NCBI GenBank assembly: GCA_014860745.1
Contig: JACZJC010000002.1
Span: forward strand, 1-64,000
Source: Anaerolineales bacterium
GTDB lineage: Bacteria; Chloroflexota; Anaerolineae; Anaerolineales; Villigracilaceae
Length of the DNA stretch: 64,000 bases
Reading direction: 5' to 3'
Under the pieces are notes generated by a model. It saw nothing but the letters and a program-made list of their open reading frames with translations. It was not told the DNA's origin and searched no databases. Numbering within the stretch: the first letter of the stretch is position 1; each line of letters opens with the position of its first letter. Positions 35,328 through 43,423 of this stretch are shown one piece after another. A program made the translations under genes and the position numbers.

Positions 35328-36317
35328 GTGTTGATCTTGAATGCCCATGAAGTCAAAATGGCGCTTCCTATGGCCGAGTTGATCGGTGGAATGAAGCAGG
35401 CCTATGCCTCACTATCAGAAGGCAGGGCACAAGTGCCTTTGAGGACCCGGCTTTCAATTCCCCCGCACGATGCGATGAGTATATTCATGCCCGCCTATGT
35501 CCAAACCGATGAAACGGAAGCCCTCGCAGTAAAGGTTGTTTCCCTTTTTCCAAATAACCCGGCACGCGGACTGTCTTTCATTCAAGCGGCTGTCATTGTT
35601 TTCGAAGCGGACACCGGCCGGGCGATTGCCCTGCTAGAGGGGAGTTCGCTGACCGCGCTTCGAACCGGCGCAGGGAGTGGCGCAGCCATAGACATCCTTG
35701 CACGACCGGACAGCCGGACCGTGGCAATCTTTGGTGCTGGCGCACAGGGACGGACCCAACTTGAAGCCGCCTGCACGATCCGCCAGATCGTCAAGGCACG
35801 GGTCTACGACTCTGATTTCGATAGAGCAAAAACATTTGCAAAGGAGCTGGCCGGGCAAGGCCGGATTCCGCAAGACTTGACAGCTGCCACAACCACGCAA
35901 GAAGCCGTGATGGATGCTGATATCATTTGCACTGCCACCACTTCCACCACGCCCGTTTTTTCAGATAGCGATATAAAACCTGGAGTGCATATATCCGCAA
36001 TCGGCTCCTACACGCCGGAGATGCAAGAAGTTCCTGCCAGGACGATCAAACGGGCGAAGGTGGTGGTCGATTCGCGTTCCGCGGTGCTGGCCGAATCCGG
36101 AGATCTGATCCAACCCATCCAAAGCGGAATGATCACAGAATCTCACGTTTTTGCAGAGCTGGGTGAGATTATTCTCGGAAAAAAACCAAGCAGAGAATCC
36201 AGCGATGAAGTGACCTTTTTTAAATCCGTCGGCGTTGCCGTGCAGGATGCAATGGCCGCCCAGCTTGCAATGAAAAATTCCTTGCAAAACAATCTGGGAA
36301 CGGAAATCCCCTTCTAG
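35328..36317 (+). CDS. Ornithine cyclodeaminase / mu-crystallin family enzyme
   Basis: A 329-residue NAD(P)-dependent enzyme of the OCD family, which includes ornithine cyclodeaminase, ketimine/pyrroline-carboxylate reductases and alanine dehydrogenase. Family features are the ALRTGAGSGAA motif (residues about 107-117), Rossmann VAIFGAGAQGRTQLEA, and the CTATTSTTPVF segment followed by GVHISAIGSYTPEMQEV. GTG start with AGGAGG 5-6 bases upstream. It sits between livF and an FAD-dependent amine oxidase, which suggests that the imported substrate yields or uses an imino acid (inference). It cannot be assigned to one member of the family from sequence alone. Confidence 0.88.
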   Translation: MLILNAHEVKMALPMAELIGGMKQAYASLSEGRAQVPLRTRLSIPPHDAMSIFMPAYVQTDETEALAVKVVSLFPNNPARGLSFIQAAVIVFEADTGRAIALLEGSSLTALRTGAGSGAAIDILARPDSRTVAIFGAGAQGRTQLEAACTIRQIVKARVYDSDFDRAKTFAKELAGQGRIPQDLTAATTTQEAVMDADIICTATTSTTPVFSDSDIKPGVHISAIGSYTPEMQEVPARTIKRAKVVVDSRSAVLAESGDLIQPIQSGMITESHVFAELGEIILGKKPSRESSDEVTFFKSVGVAVQDAMAAQLAMKNSLQNNLGTEIPF

Positions 36318-36333
36318 AGAAAATATAACAACC

Positions 36334-37488
36334 ATGAACCTACCAACCACAGCAGACATTGTCATCATCGGCGGGGGTGTGATGGGAGCCAGCGCGGCTT
36401 TTTATCTCGCCAAACGCGGTGTGAAAAATATCGTCCTTATTGAAAAAGAAGATTATTTTGGCACTGGCGCAACAGGCAGGTGCGCGGGCGGGGTGCGCTA
36501 CCAGTTCTCCACGGAGATCAACGTCAAACTATCGCTTGAAAGCCTGCCAATAATCGAGCAATTCAAGGACGAGACCGGGTACGATGTAAACTATCAGCAA
36601 TGCGGATATTTGCTGGTGGCAACAAATGAAAAAGATGCCGCCACATTCAAGAGAAACGTGGAATTGCAGAACAGGCTTGGCGTGCAAACCCGGTTATTGA
36701 GCGGAGACGACGTCCGCGCGCGGCTGCCGATGATGAATTTCGATGACGCCTTGGCAGGCACGTTCAACCAAAAGGACGGCATTGTCGACCCGAACAGCGT
36801 GGTGATGGGGTACATCATGGCGGCGCAGAAGATGGGAGTGAAAGCTGTCAGCGGCGCGGAGGTGATCGGAATCACGGTCAGCGGCGGGAATGTTGAAGGG
36901 GTGCAAACAAGCCTCGGCGGAATCAAGACGCGGACCATCCTTAATGCGGCAGGACCCTGGTCGAGTCTCATCGGCGATATGGCTGGAGTCCAAATCCCGG
37001 TCATCCCCCTCCGCAGGCAGATGTTCACCACAAATCCTTTGAAGGAAGTGCCGCATGATTTCCCGTTCGTGATCGATTTTGCGAAGTCTTTGTATTTCCA
37101 CCGCGAAGGCGAAGGACTGTTGATCGGCATGAGCAACCAGGAAGAAAAGCCCGGCTTCGACCAGAATGTTGATGAAGATTTTGAACTTGTGAATCTCGAA
37201 GCCGCCATCGAACGAATGCCGCTGGTGGAAAAGGCCAGCCGTGCCGCGCATTGGGCGGGATTATATGAAGTGACTCCGGATGCGCACCCGATCTTTGGCG
37301 GAACGGATGTGAAGGGATTTTTCCTTTGCACGGGTTTTTCAGGACACGGATTTATGCATGGGCCTGTCTCTGGAAAGTTGATGAGCGAGCTTATCGTTGA
37401 TGGAAAATATTCCAGTGTGGATGTTTCGATGCTGGATTTAAAACGCTTCGCAGAAGGAAGATTAATTCAAGAGTACAATGTAGTTTAA
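36334..37488 (+). CDS. FAD-dependent oxidoreductase, sarcosine-oxidase-beta/DAO family
   Basis: A 384-residue flavoenzyme. FAD-binding IVIIGGGVMGASAAFYLAKRG (start quoted) is followed by LIEKEDYFGTGATGRCAGGVR, which places it with SoxB-type N-methyl/secondary amine oxidases; the C-terminal AGLYEVTPDAHPIFGG and CTGFSGHGFMHGP are the second conserved region. Substrates of the family are sarcosine, proline, glycine or dimethylglycine; no alpha, gamma or delta subunit is nearby, so it may be a monomeric dehydrogenase. Located 16 bp after the OCD gene and probably in the same transcript. Confidence 0.9.
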   Translation: MNLPTTADIVIIGGGVMGASAAFYLAKRGVKNIVLIEKEDYFGTGATGRCAGGVRYQFSTEINVKLSLESLPIIEQFKDETGYDVNYQQCGYLLVATNEKDAATFKRNVELQNRLGVQTRLLSGDDVRARLPMMNFDDALAGTFNQKDGIVDPNSVVMGYIMAAQKMGVKAVSGAEVIGITVSGGNVEGVQTSLGGIKTRTILNAAGPWSSLIGDMAGVQIPVIPLRRQMFTTNPLKEVPHDFPFVIDFAKSLYFHREGEGLLIGMSNQEEKPGFDQNVDEDFELVNLEAAIERMPLVEKASRAAHWAGLYEVTPDAHPIFGGTDVKGFFLCTGFSGHGFMHGPVSGKLMSELIVDGKYSSVDVSMLDLKRFAEGRLIQEYNVV

Positions 37489-37569
37489 TTAAACACGAAG
37501 GGCACCAAGTACACAAAGGGAAAAGCCCTTTCCATGCTCCTTCGTGACCTTTGTGTACTTTGTGTTTAA
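37489..37569. repeat. Imperfect palindromic intergenic repeat (ACACAAAG type)
   Basis: TTAAACAC (37489) pairs with GTGTTTAA (37569), and AGTACACAAAGG (37508-37519) pairs perfectly with CCTTTGTGTACT (37548-37559). The inner part has GAAAAGCCCTTTCC and CCTTCGTGA. It lies 10 bases before cinA and is unlike the GTCATTGCGAG family. No second copy was found in the window. Confidence 0.7.
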
Positions 37570-37579
37570 ACAGGAACGT

Positions 37580-38707
37580 ATGACATCCGCAGAGATCATC
37601 ACCATCGGAACGGAAATATTGCTCGGGGAAATCGTCGACACCAACACCCGCTACATCGCGCGCACCCTGCGCGGATTAGGTGTTGATTTGTACCGCACCA
37701 TCACCATCGGCGACAATATGGATCGAATCGCCGAGGCGATTCAAAATTCAATGCAGCATGCGAATATCATCATTACCACGGGCGGGCTGGGTCCCACCGT
37801 GGACGATCCCACCCGCGATGCGGTCGCAAAAGCCATGGGGGTCGAAACGGAATTTCGTGAAGATCTATGGGAACAGGTTGTCGCAACGATTGCGCGTTAC
37901 GGGCGCAAACCTTCCGAGAATCAAAAGCGGCAGGCATACGTTCCCAAAGGCGCCATCGGTTTGATGAATCCCGTGGGCACTGCGCCGTGTTTTATCGTCG
38001 AAACTGAAAATAACGCGGTCATCTCCCTGCCCGGCGTTCCGCAGGAAATGGAACACATCCTGCACGAGTCGGTTATCCCGTATTTGCAAAAAAGATTTAA
38101 TCTCGACGAAATCATCAAAGTCCGCGTGCTGCATTGTGCGGGTCTCGGCGAAGGCATGATCGATGAAAAGATCGCCGATCTGGAAACATTCAGCAATCCA
38201 ACGGTTGGCCTTGCCGCGCACACGGGAGTCGTGGATGTGCGCATTGCTGCAAAGGCAAAGAGTGAAGCTGAAGCGAACGAAATGATCGCGCTCGTCGAGA
38301 CGGAAGTTCGCGAGAGGCTTGGCAGCATCGTCTTTGGAGCGGATGAAGACAGGCTTGATGAAGTCGTATTAAATACAGTGGCGCGGATGGGATGGACTCT
38401 CACCGCGATCGAAAGCGGACTCGATGGATTGCTGGCGCGCAAAATTCCGCACAGCGCCTCCCTTCCCAATCTGACAGCTGATTCTCTCATGCAAGCCTTG
38501 CGCTCGGCCCGGGCAGATTCAAAAGCGGACATTGCCCTTGGCGTTTCTGTTTTCATGGACGAACGCGCCGCAGAAATGGCAATGGTCACACCCAAAGGGG
38601 AAAAGACCCACCGCATCACCTACGGCGGTCCTCCGCGTAGCCTGCCCTATTGGAGCGTAAACCTGGCGCTGAACTGGCTGCGAGTGACTGTGGAGGAAAT
38701 GGGTTAA
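37580..38707 (+). CDS. cinA: CinA-like protein with degenerate C-terminal domain
   Basis: A 375-residue protein. The N-terminal MoaB/MogA-like domain is intact and conserved (IITIGTEILLGEIVDTNTRY, TTGGLGPTVDDPTRDAVAKA, MNPVGTAPCF, LPGVPQEM). This domain hydrolyses ADP-ribose-type substrates in some relatives. The C-terminal CinA domain, normally NMN deamidase with the motif ESCTGGL, here reads ESGLDGL and has lost the catalytic Ser, and its downstream loops are shortened, so that activity is probably lost (inference). The ATG at 37580 matches the family; the stop overlaps the next ATG by one base. Confidence 0.88.
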   Translation: MTSAEIITIGTEILLGEIVDTNTRYIARTLRGLGVDLYRTITIGDNMDRIAEAIQNSMQHANIIITTGGLGPTVDDPTRDAVAKAMGVETEFREDLWEQVVATIARYGRKPSENQKRQAYVPKGAIGLMNPVGTAPCFIVETENNAVISLPGVPQEMEHILHESVIPYLQKRFNLDEIIKVRVLHCAGLGEGMIDEKIADLETFSNPTVGLAAHTGVVDVRIAAKAKSEAEANEMIALVETEVRERLGSIVFGADEDRLDEVVLNTVARMGWTLTAIESGLDGLLARKIPHSASLPNLTADSLMQALRSARADSKADIALGVSVFMDERAAEMAMVTPKGEKTHRITYGGPPRSLPYWSVNLALNWLRVTVEEMG

Positions 38708-39696
38708 TGTCCCCGCCCAAACATCGCAAGGAATCCCATTGGGTCACGATTGCATGGGCGTTGAACATCATCGGCCTTGGTTCGATTGCGCTGGTGCTGG
38801 TGGCCTACTTGGCATTCCAGCCTGTCCTTGCCGCGCCGCAGGAGCAGGAGCCGCTTTTCACGGCCACTCTCCCTGCCACATTTACGCCTAACCCGTTGTC
38901 CCTTTTTCTGCCGACGGTTACGCCCAACCCGCGCTCGACGATGATCGTTGTCGACACGCCCACCCCGTTCGTGATCAAAAATGCGGGCACTTTTGGGAAC
39001 GCCCGCGTAACGACAATCGGGTATTCCGTCTCCGGGCGCCCGATCGAGGTGTACACCTTTGGCAACGGTGAGAAAGAGCGTATGATCGTGGCGGGCATTC
39101 ATGGCGGCTATGAATGGAACACGATCGCGCTGGCCGATGAATTGATCCAGCATATCTTCGACAACCCGGATATTATTCCCAGCGATGTGACCTTGTACAT
39201 CCTGCGGAATTTAAATCCCGATGGCGACGCGCGAGACCATGGCATTGATGGCCGCGTCAACAATCATGGTGTGGACTTAAACCGCAATTTCCCCACCAAT
39301 TGGGCCGCAGATTGGGACCGTGACGGGTGCTGGAGCTATGGCCCCACAACAGGCGGCACAGGTCCCGGCTCCGAGCCGGAGACGCGCGCCGTAATGTACT
39401 TTTTACAATCCCACGAGGTGGAGACCCTCATCAGTTACCACAGCGCCGCACTGGGAGTCTTTCCCGGAGGCGAACCCTGGGAAAAAAATTCGATAAAATT
39501 TGCAAAAGCCCTTTCCCGGGCCACAGGCTATCCCTTCCCACCCATCGACACGGGCTGCGTCTTCACCGGCACCCTTGCAGATTACGCCGTCGAAATGGGC
39601 GCAGTTTCGGTGGACATGGAACTTTCAACCCATAAATCAACCGATTTCAGGGAAAATTTAAAAGCCCTGGAAGTTTTGCTGAATTGGGAAAAATAA
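38707..39696 (+). CDS. M14 zinc carboxypeptidase-like protein, membrane-anchored
   Basis: A 329-residue extracytoplasmic peptidase. An N-terminal transmembrane helix (TIAWALNIIGLGSIALVLVA) and a Thr/Pro-rich linker (TLPATFTPNP) lead to an M14 domain. Zinc ligands are visible in GIHGGYEWNTIA (His, Glu) and the His of YHSAALG. Substrate-binding LNRNFPTNW and catalytic Glu in DMELSTHKS are also present. The 200-residue core is typical of gamma-D-glutamyl-diamino-acid peptidases of the cell wall. Start overlaps the cinA stop (TAATG). Confidence 0.9.
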   Translation: MSPPKHRKESHWVTIAWALNIIGLGSIALVLVAYLAFQPVLAAPQEQEPLFTATLPATFTPNPLSLFLPTVTPNPRSTMIVVDTPTPFVIKNAGTFGNARVTTIGYSVSGRPIEVYTFGNGEKERMIVAGIHGGYEWNTIALADELIQHIFDNPDIIPSDVTLYILRNLNPDGDARDHGIDGRVNNHGVDLNRNFPTNWAADWDRDGCWSYGPTTGGTGPGSEPETRAVMYFLQSHEVETLISYHSAALGVFPGGEPWEKNSIKFAKALSRATGYPFPPIDTGCVFTGTLADYAVEMGAVSVDMELSTHKSTDFRENLKALEVLLNWEK

Positions 39697-39703
39697 AAAA
39701 AAC

Positions 39704-39733
39704 AGATTCGAAAATCTTCCGATCCTCGAATCT
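39704..39733 (+). terminator. Possible terminator after the M14 peptidase gene
   Basis: An 8-bp stem AGATTCGA / TCGAATCT with a 14-base loop followed by TCTACTTCC. The U-tract is poor, so this is only a candidate. Confidence 0.4.
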
Positions 39734-39776
39734 TCTACTTCCCCGATATCGAAGCCTGTTAGAAGAAGGAGATTGA

Positions 39777-41759
39777 ATGACACAAAAAGCAGACGTACTT
39801 TTCACAAATGCCATCGTCCTCAGCATGGACGGCAATTTGACACAACACGACCCCGGCGCAGTTGCCGTTAAAGGGGATTCGATTATCGCGGTTGGGTTTG
39901 AAGCGGAGATCAAGAAGGAATTTTCAGCGGGCGAAACCATCGATTGCGGCGGCAAAGTGCTGATGCCAGGCCTGGTCAACGCGCATACGCACGTTCCCAT
40001 GACCCTTCTGCGCGGCCTGGCCGACGACCTGCGGCTCGATGTCTGGCTGATGGGTTACATGCTGCCGGTGGAACGTGAATTTGTCTCGCCGGAGTTCGTG
40101 CGGCTTGGCACGTTACTTGCCTGTGCCGAACAGATCCGCAGCGGTGTGACCACGTTCAATGACATGTACTTCTTTGAAGATGACATTGCCCAAGCCACCG
40201 CAGATGCAGGCATGCGTGCGGTTTGCGGCCAATCCATCATGAAATATCCCGCACCGGATGCGGCGGCCTTCGAAGATTCAATCGCCTACGCCCGTGAGTT
40301 CATCAAAAAGTGGAAGGGGCATCCGCTCATTGTCCCTGCCATTGCGCCGCACGCGCCGTATTCCACCACGCCTGAGATCCTGCGCACTTGCGCTGACATT
40401 GCAAAAGAATTCGATGTGCCGCTGCACATTCACATTTCTGAAACTGCCTTTGAAGTGGAAACCATGCGCAACGAGCAAGAGATGCCTGTCGTTCCATATG
40501 TAAAGAAGCAAGGCATCCTTGAAGCCAAGGTCATCGCCGCACATTGCGTGCACATTGACGTTGGTGAGATCAAAACCTTGAAGCACGCGAATGCTGGCGT
40601 TTCTCACAACCCATCATCCAATCTCAAACTCGCCTCAGGATTTGCACCCGTTCAAAAAATGCTTGAAAATGGCCTCAACGTGGGCATCGGCACAGACGGA
40701 CCTGCTTCCAACAACGACCTCGATATGTTCGAGGAAATGCGCCTTGCTTCTTTCGTCGCGAAAGCCTCCTCCAATGACCCGACCGTCGTCCCCGCGGCAA
40801 CTGCCCTTTTGATGGCAACCCGCATGGGCGCGCAGGCGCTTCATATCGGACATTTGACAGGGTCGCTGGAACCGGGCAAACGCGCCGACCTGATCCTTGT
40901 CGACACCTCCCCCGTTCACAACTCGCCCCGTTTTCTGCGGGACCCGCTGAATGCCTATGCCCAGCTCGTCTTCGCTTCCAAATCCACGGATGTGACCGAT
41001 GTAATGGTGAACGGGAAATGGTTGATGCGGAATCATGAACTGCTCACCTTGAATGAAAAGGAATTGCTGGAACAGGCGCGCGACCTGGCAAAAAAGATCG
41101 ATGCCTTCCTGACCGCACGCGAACAATCCGTGCTTTCCAAGTTGATTGCGCTCGGCGGTTCGATGGAGCAGGAGTCGTTCGAGGTGCAGGTAAAGGTCAA
41201 AATAACGGAACCAGACCAACTGGTCCAGAATATGAAGCGGCCGGAGATCGAGATCACCGCGTACAAACATTATCATCAATACGATGATTATTTCCTCTTC
41301 GAAGATCCATCCCAGGGACGGCTGCGCTTCCGCGAAGATAATCTGATCAACGAAAAAGGTGACGTGGAAAATGTCCGCTCACGCCTGACCCTGCTTGGGC
41401 AGAAACGCGAGGGAGCGATCAAGCATGATGTGTTGCTTTCTCGCAGCCGCTTCCTCGCGCCAGCCGTGCATACTTCGCGCTTTTATCGTGAATACTTCAA
41501 ACCGAAACAGGAAATTTCTGTTGAAAAGAATCGCCTGCGCTGGCATATCCGCTATAAGAACACAGAGTTCTTTATCAATCTTGATGAAGTGAAGGAACCG
41601 CAAATGGGAACCTTCCTTGAGATCAAAAGCCGCACCTGGAGCCGCAAGGATGCCGACCTGAAAGCCGAACTGGCGGCTGAGTTGCTGGAATTGCTTGGCG
41701 TGGGCGGCGCGGAGGCAGTGACCCTGGACCTGATCGAAATCTTAACGCAAGCGGAATAA
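39777..41759 (+). CDS. mtaD: MtaD-type MTA/SAH deaminase fused to a C-terminal CYTH domain
   Basis: A 660-residue fusion. Residues 1 to about 445 form an amidohydrolase of the 5-methylthioadenosine/S-adenosylhomocysteine deaminase type: metal site H70-T-H72, substrate Glu in VERE, HIHISE (H219, E222), AAHCVHI (H256) and GTDGPASNN (D307). These are complete, so it should deaminate adenosine-type purine derivatives. Residues about 466-645 match the CYTH fold (adenylate cyclase IV/thiamine-triphosphatase superfamily): FEVQVKVK opening, RLRFRED, SRLTLLG, INLDEV and GTFLEIKSR. The signature E-x-E-x-K is E-V-Q-V-K, one acid changed to Gln, so catalysis is uncertain. AAGGAG precedes the ATG. A membrane-protein gene begins one base after its stop. 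Confidence 0.88.
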   Translation: MTQKADVLFTNAIVLSMDGNLTQHDPGAVAVKGDSIIAVGFEAEIKKEFSAGETIDCGGKVLMPGLVNAHTHVPMTLLRGLADDLRLDVWLMGYMLPVEREFVSPEFVRLGTLLACAEQIRSGVTTFNDMYFFEDDIAQATADAGMRAVCGQSIMKYPAPDAAAFEDSIAYAREFIKKWKGHPLIVPAIAPHAPYSTTPEILRTCADIAKEFDVPLHIHISETAFEVETMRNEQEMPVVPYVKKQGILEAKVIAAHCVHIDVGEIKTLKHANAGVSHNPSSNLKLASGFAPVQKMLENGLNVGIGTDGPASNNDLDMFEEMRLASFVAKASSNDPTVVPAATALLMATRMGAQALHIGHLTGSLEPGKRADLILVDTSPVHNSPRFLRDPLNAYAQLVFASKSTDVTDVMVNGKWLMRNHELLTLNEKELLEQARDLAKKIDAFLTAREQSVLSKLIALGGSMEQESFEVQVKVKITEPDQLVQNMKRPEIEITAYKHYHQYDDYFLFEDPSQGRLRFREDNLINEKGDVENVRSRLTLLGQKREGAIKHDVLLSRSRFLAPAVHTSRFYREYFKPKQEISVEKNRLRWHIRYKNTEFFINLDEVKEPQMGTFLEIKSRTWSRKDADLKAELAAELLELLGVGGAEAVTLDLIEILTQAE

Positions 41760-41760
41760 C

Positions 41761-42780
41761 ATGGAAACAGCAAAGAAGTCCCTTGCCATACTTTGCGCGA
41801 TCCTGTTCGTGGTAACCGCCGTCGGGGCACTCTTTTTCTTCAACTTTGACCGAAACGCATTCACCGCGGAGACCTACCAGGCTGCTTTCGCGCGCGAGGA
41901 TTTTTACAATAAAATTCCCGGGGTCATGGCGGAAGCCGTCACTTCCCCGGATTCCGGCCAGGGTCAGTTCCCGCTGGTGATGCGAGGGATGACACGCGAG
42001 GCATGGGAAACTTTCTTCCGAAGCCTGCTCCCGCCCGATGTTTTGAAGGGCATGGGGGATCAGGCGCTTCATTCAACTTTTGCCTACTTTAACGGGCAAA
42101 CCGATTCAGCGCATATCGACCTTACTCCGCTAAAAACAAGTATGGCAGGGAATGCGGGCATGCAGGCAATTTTCTCCATTTTGAGCACACAGCCGGCGTG
42201 TACTCTGGACCAGATGGCGCGAATGACGCTTGGAATTTTTACGGGCGGTGAGATCGAGTTTTGCAACCCGCCCGCGGAATTAAACCCGGTACTCACGCCG
42301 ATCATCCAAACCCAGTTACAAGTGACAGCAGCTGCGATTCCGGACCAGGTGACAATCATCAGTGCATCGCCGCAAAACGACCCGCGTGAACGTTTGCAAA
42401 CCGCCAGGTTTTTTATGCGGTTGAGTCCGATTTTGCCGCTCGTCTTCCTGCTGGGGTTGACCATGCTTGTGGTCAGGTCTTTTAAGAGTTGGTTGAGCTG
42501 GTGGGGAATCCCATTTCTGGCCGCGGGCACAATTTCGTTCCTGATGGCTTTAACCGGCGCGCCTTTGTTTGGCGCGGTCCTGCAACGGATGCTGGTCAAC
42601 CGCATGCCCGCCTACCTCCCTGCCATTTTTCTGGATTATGGCAGCGATCTCGCCTCTGCGATGCTGAAAGCTTTGCTCACTCCGATTTTATGGCAGGGAT
42701 TGCTGCTCGCCCTGCTTGGGTTGGGGATGGCAGTCGCAGGGTATTTTGTGAAAGAGCAAAAAACTGTTGCAGATCAATAA
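41761..42780 (+). CDS. Hypothetical multi-spanning membrane protein
   Basis: A 339-residue protein. One N-terminal transmembrane helix (SLAILCAILFVVTAVGALFF), an extracytoplasmic region of about 200 residues, and four C-terminal helices (residues about 225-330, LPLVFLLGLTMLVV, GIPFLAAGTISFLMAL, GLLLALLGLGMAVAGYF). The loop has two Cys (PACTLDQ, EFCNPP) that may form a disulphide. It begins one base after the MtaD-CYTH stop and is surely co-transcribed. I do not recognise the family. Confidence 0.7.
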   Translation: METAKKSLAILCAILFVVTAVGALFFFNFDRNAFTAETYQAAFAREDFYNKIPGVMAEAVTSPDSGQGQFPLVMRGMTREAWETFFRSLLPPDVLKGMGDQALHSTFAYFNGQTDSAHIDLTPLKTSMAGNAGMQAIFSILSTQPACTLDQMARMTLGIFTGGEIEFCNPPAELNPVLTPIIQTQLQVTAAAIPDQVTIISASPQNDPRERLQTARFFMRLSPILPLVFLLGLTMLVVRSFKSWLSWWGIPFLAAGTISFLMALTGAPLFGAVLQRMLVNRMPAYLPAIFLDYGSDLASAMLKALLTPILWQGLLLALLGLGMAVAGYFVKEQKTVADQ

Positions 42781-42790
42781 GTTCAGCCCC

Positions 42791-42818
42791 TTGACAAATA
42801 GACGTTTATCTATATAAT
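42791..42818 (+). promoter_or_regulatory. arsR promoter with ArsR operator in the spacer
   Basis: TTGACA (42791-42796) and TATAAT (42813-42818) are separated by 16 bases; both hexamers match consensus. The spacer contains the palindrome ATAGA-CGTTTA-TCTAT (42798-42813). The same palindrome with six-base centre recurs before the Cys-rich peptide gene and before arsM. A repressor bound there would block RNA polymerase; autoregulation by ArsR is expected. Confidence 0.85.
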
Positions 42819-42839
42819 ATCAAATAGAAAGTCATCAAT

Positions 42840-43151
42840 ATGAAATTTAACCCTGTTCTCTTCGCGAAAGCCATTTCCGACGAAACCCGCCAGAAGATCA
42901 TGAACATCTGCTGCTGCGAGTCTCTTTCCGTGAACGAAATCGTAGAAAAGTTGGATGTTTCCCAGCCCACCGTTTCGCATCACCTCGCCATTCTGCGCGA
43001 GGCTGATTTGGTCACCATCCGCGAAGAAGGCAAGCAAACTTTTTACACCCTCAACCAGGAACGTGTTGCATATTGCTGCGGCCAGCTCATGGTCAAATTT
43101 GCGCCTGAGTCTGTTGCAACTGAAAACCTGTTGAAAACCATCAAGGCCTGA
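42840..43151 (+). CDS. arsR: ArsR/SmtB-family metalloregulator
   Basis: A 103-residue repressor with winged helix-turn-helix VNEIVEKLDVSQPTVSHHLA. Cys residues that could bind As(III) form a CCC run (24-26, motif NICCCESLS) and a CC pair (79-80, VAYCCGQ). The usual ELCVCDL motif of ArsR is replaced by the CCC run, a variant of the alpha-3 site. Expected to leave its operators on binding trivalent arsenic. The gene is followed by a terminator, so the downstream genes have their own promoters with matching operators. Confidence 0.9.
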   Translation: MKFNPVLFAKAISDETRQKIMNICCCESLSVNEIVEKLDVSQPTVSHHLAILREADLVTIREEGKQTFYTLNQERVAYCCGQLMVKFAPESVATENLLKTIKA

Positions 43152-43152
43152 T

Positions 43153-43191
43153 CGGGACGCGTCTTCAGCTGGGACGCATCCCGTTTTTTTT
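43153..43191 (+). terminator. Intrinsic terminator after arsR
   Basis: Stem CGGGA-c-GCGTC / GACGC-a-TCCCG (one mismatch), loop TTCAGCTG-like, followed by eight T. Directly after the arsR stop. Confidence 0.85.
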
Positions 43192-43220
43192 GGCAAGTAT
43201 CATAGACAAACTTCTATATG
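43190..43220 (+). promoter_or_regulatory. Promoter/operator of the Cys-rich peptide gene
   Basis: Palindrome ATAGA-CAAACT-TCTAT (43202-43217) matches the arsR operator in arms and spacing. TTGGCA (43190-43195) and TCTATA (43213-43218) with a 17-base spacer form a plausible promoter, although the match is weaker than at arsR. It suggests separate ArsR control of the small gene. Confidence 0.65.
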
Positions 43221-43234
43221 AAAGGAGTAACCCC

Positions 43235-43315
43235 ATGACCGAACTTCCTGTCATCAACAACGATTGTTGCGAAGAAGAATGCTGCGGCGGCAATTGCGAT
43301 CCTGGTTGTTGCTAA
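43235..43315 (+). CDS. 26-residue cysteine-rich peptide in the arsenic regulon
   Basis: A tiny open frame starting MTELPVINN and continuing DCCEEECCGGNCDPGCC to a stop. Seven of the last 16 residues are Cys, in CC-x3-CC-x3-C-x3-CC spacing. AAAGGAG lies 8 bases before the ATG, and the gene has an ArsR-type operator of its own. Cys pairs at this density suggest soft-metal or arsenite binding, like a minimal metallothionein or an arsenic chaperone handing As(III) to ArsM, whose own N-terminus has two CC pairs. Neither role is proven. It is far below normal ORF-calling length and easily missed. Confidence 0.72.
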   Translation: MTELPVINNDCCEEECCGGNCDPGCC

Positions 43316-43385
43316 GCAAGTACGATCTCTGTTCATCGCAAGATGGGCAGAGCGAATTTATCGGAAAAAAAATTTACTCAAATTC

Positions 43386-43406
43386 ATAGACAATCATCTA
43401 TATAAT
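43386..43406 (+). promoter_or_regulatory. arsM promoter region with ArsR operator
   Basis: Palindrome ATAGA-CAATCA-TCTAT (43386-43401) overlaps -10 TATAAT (43401-43406). No good -35 hexamer is visible, so activity may be weak or need another factor. AAGGAG then precedes arsM. Confidence 0.75.
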
Positions 43407-43423
43407 ATAAAAGGAGAAATACA

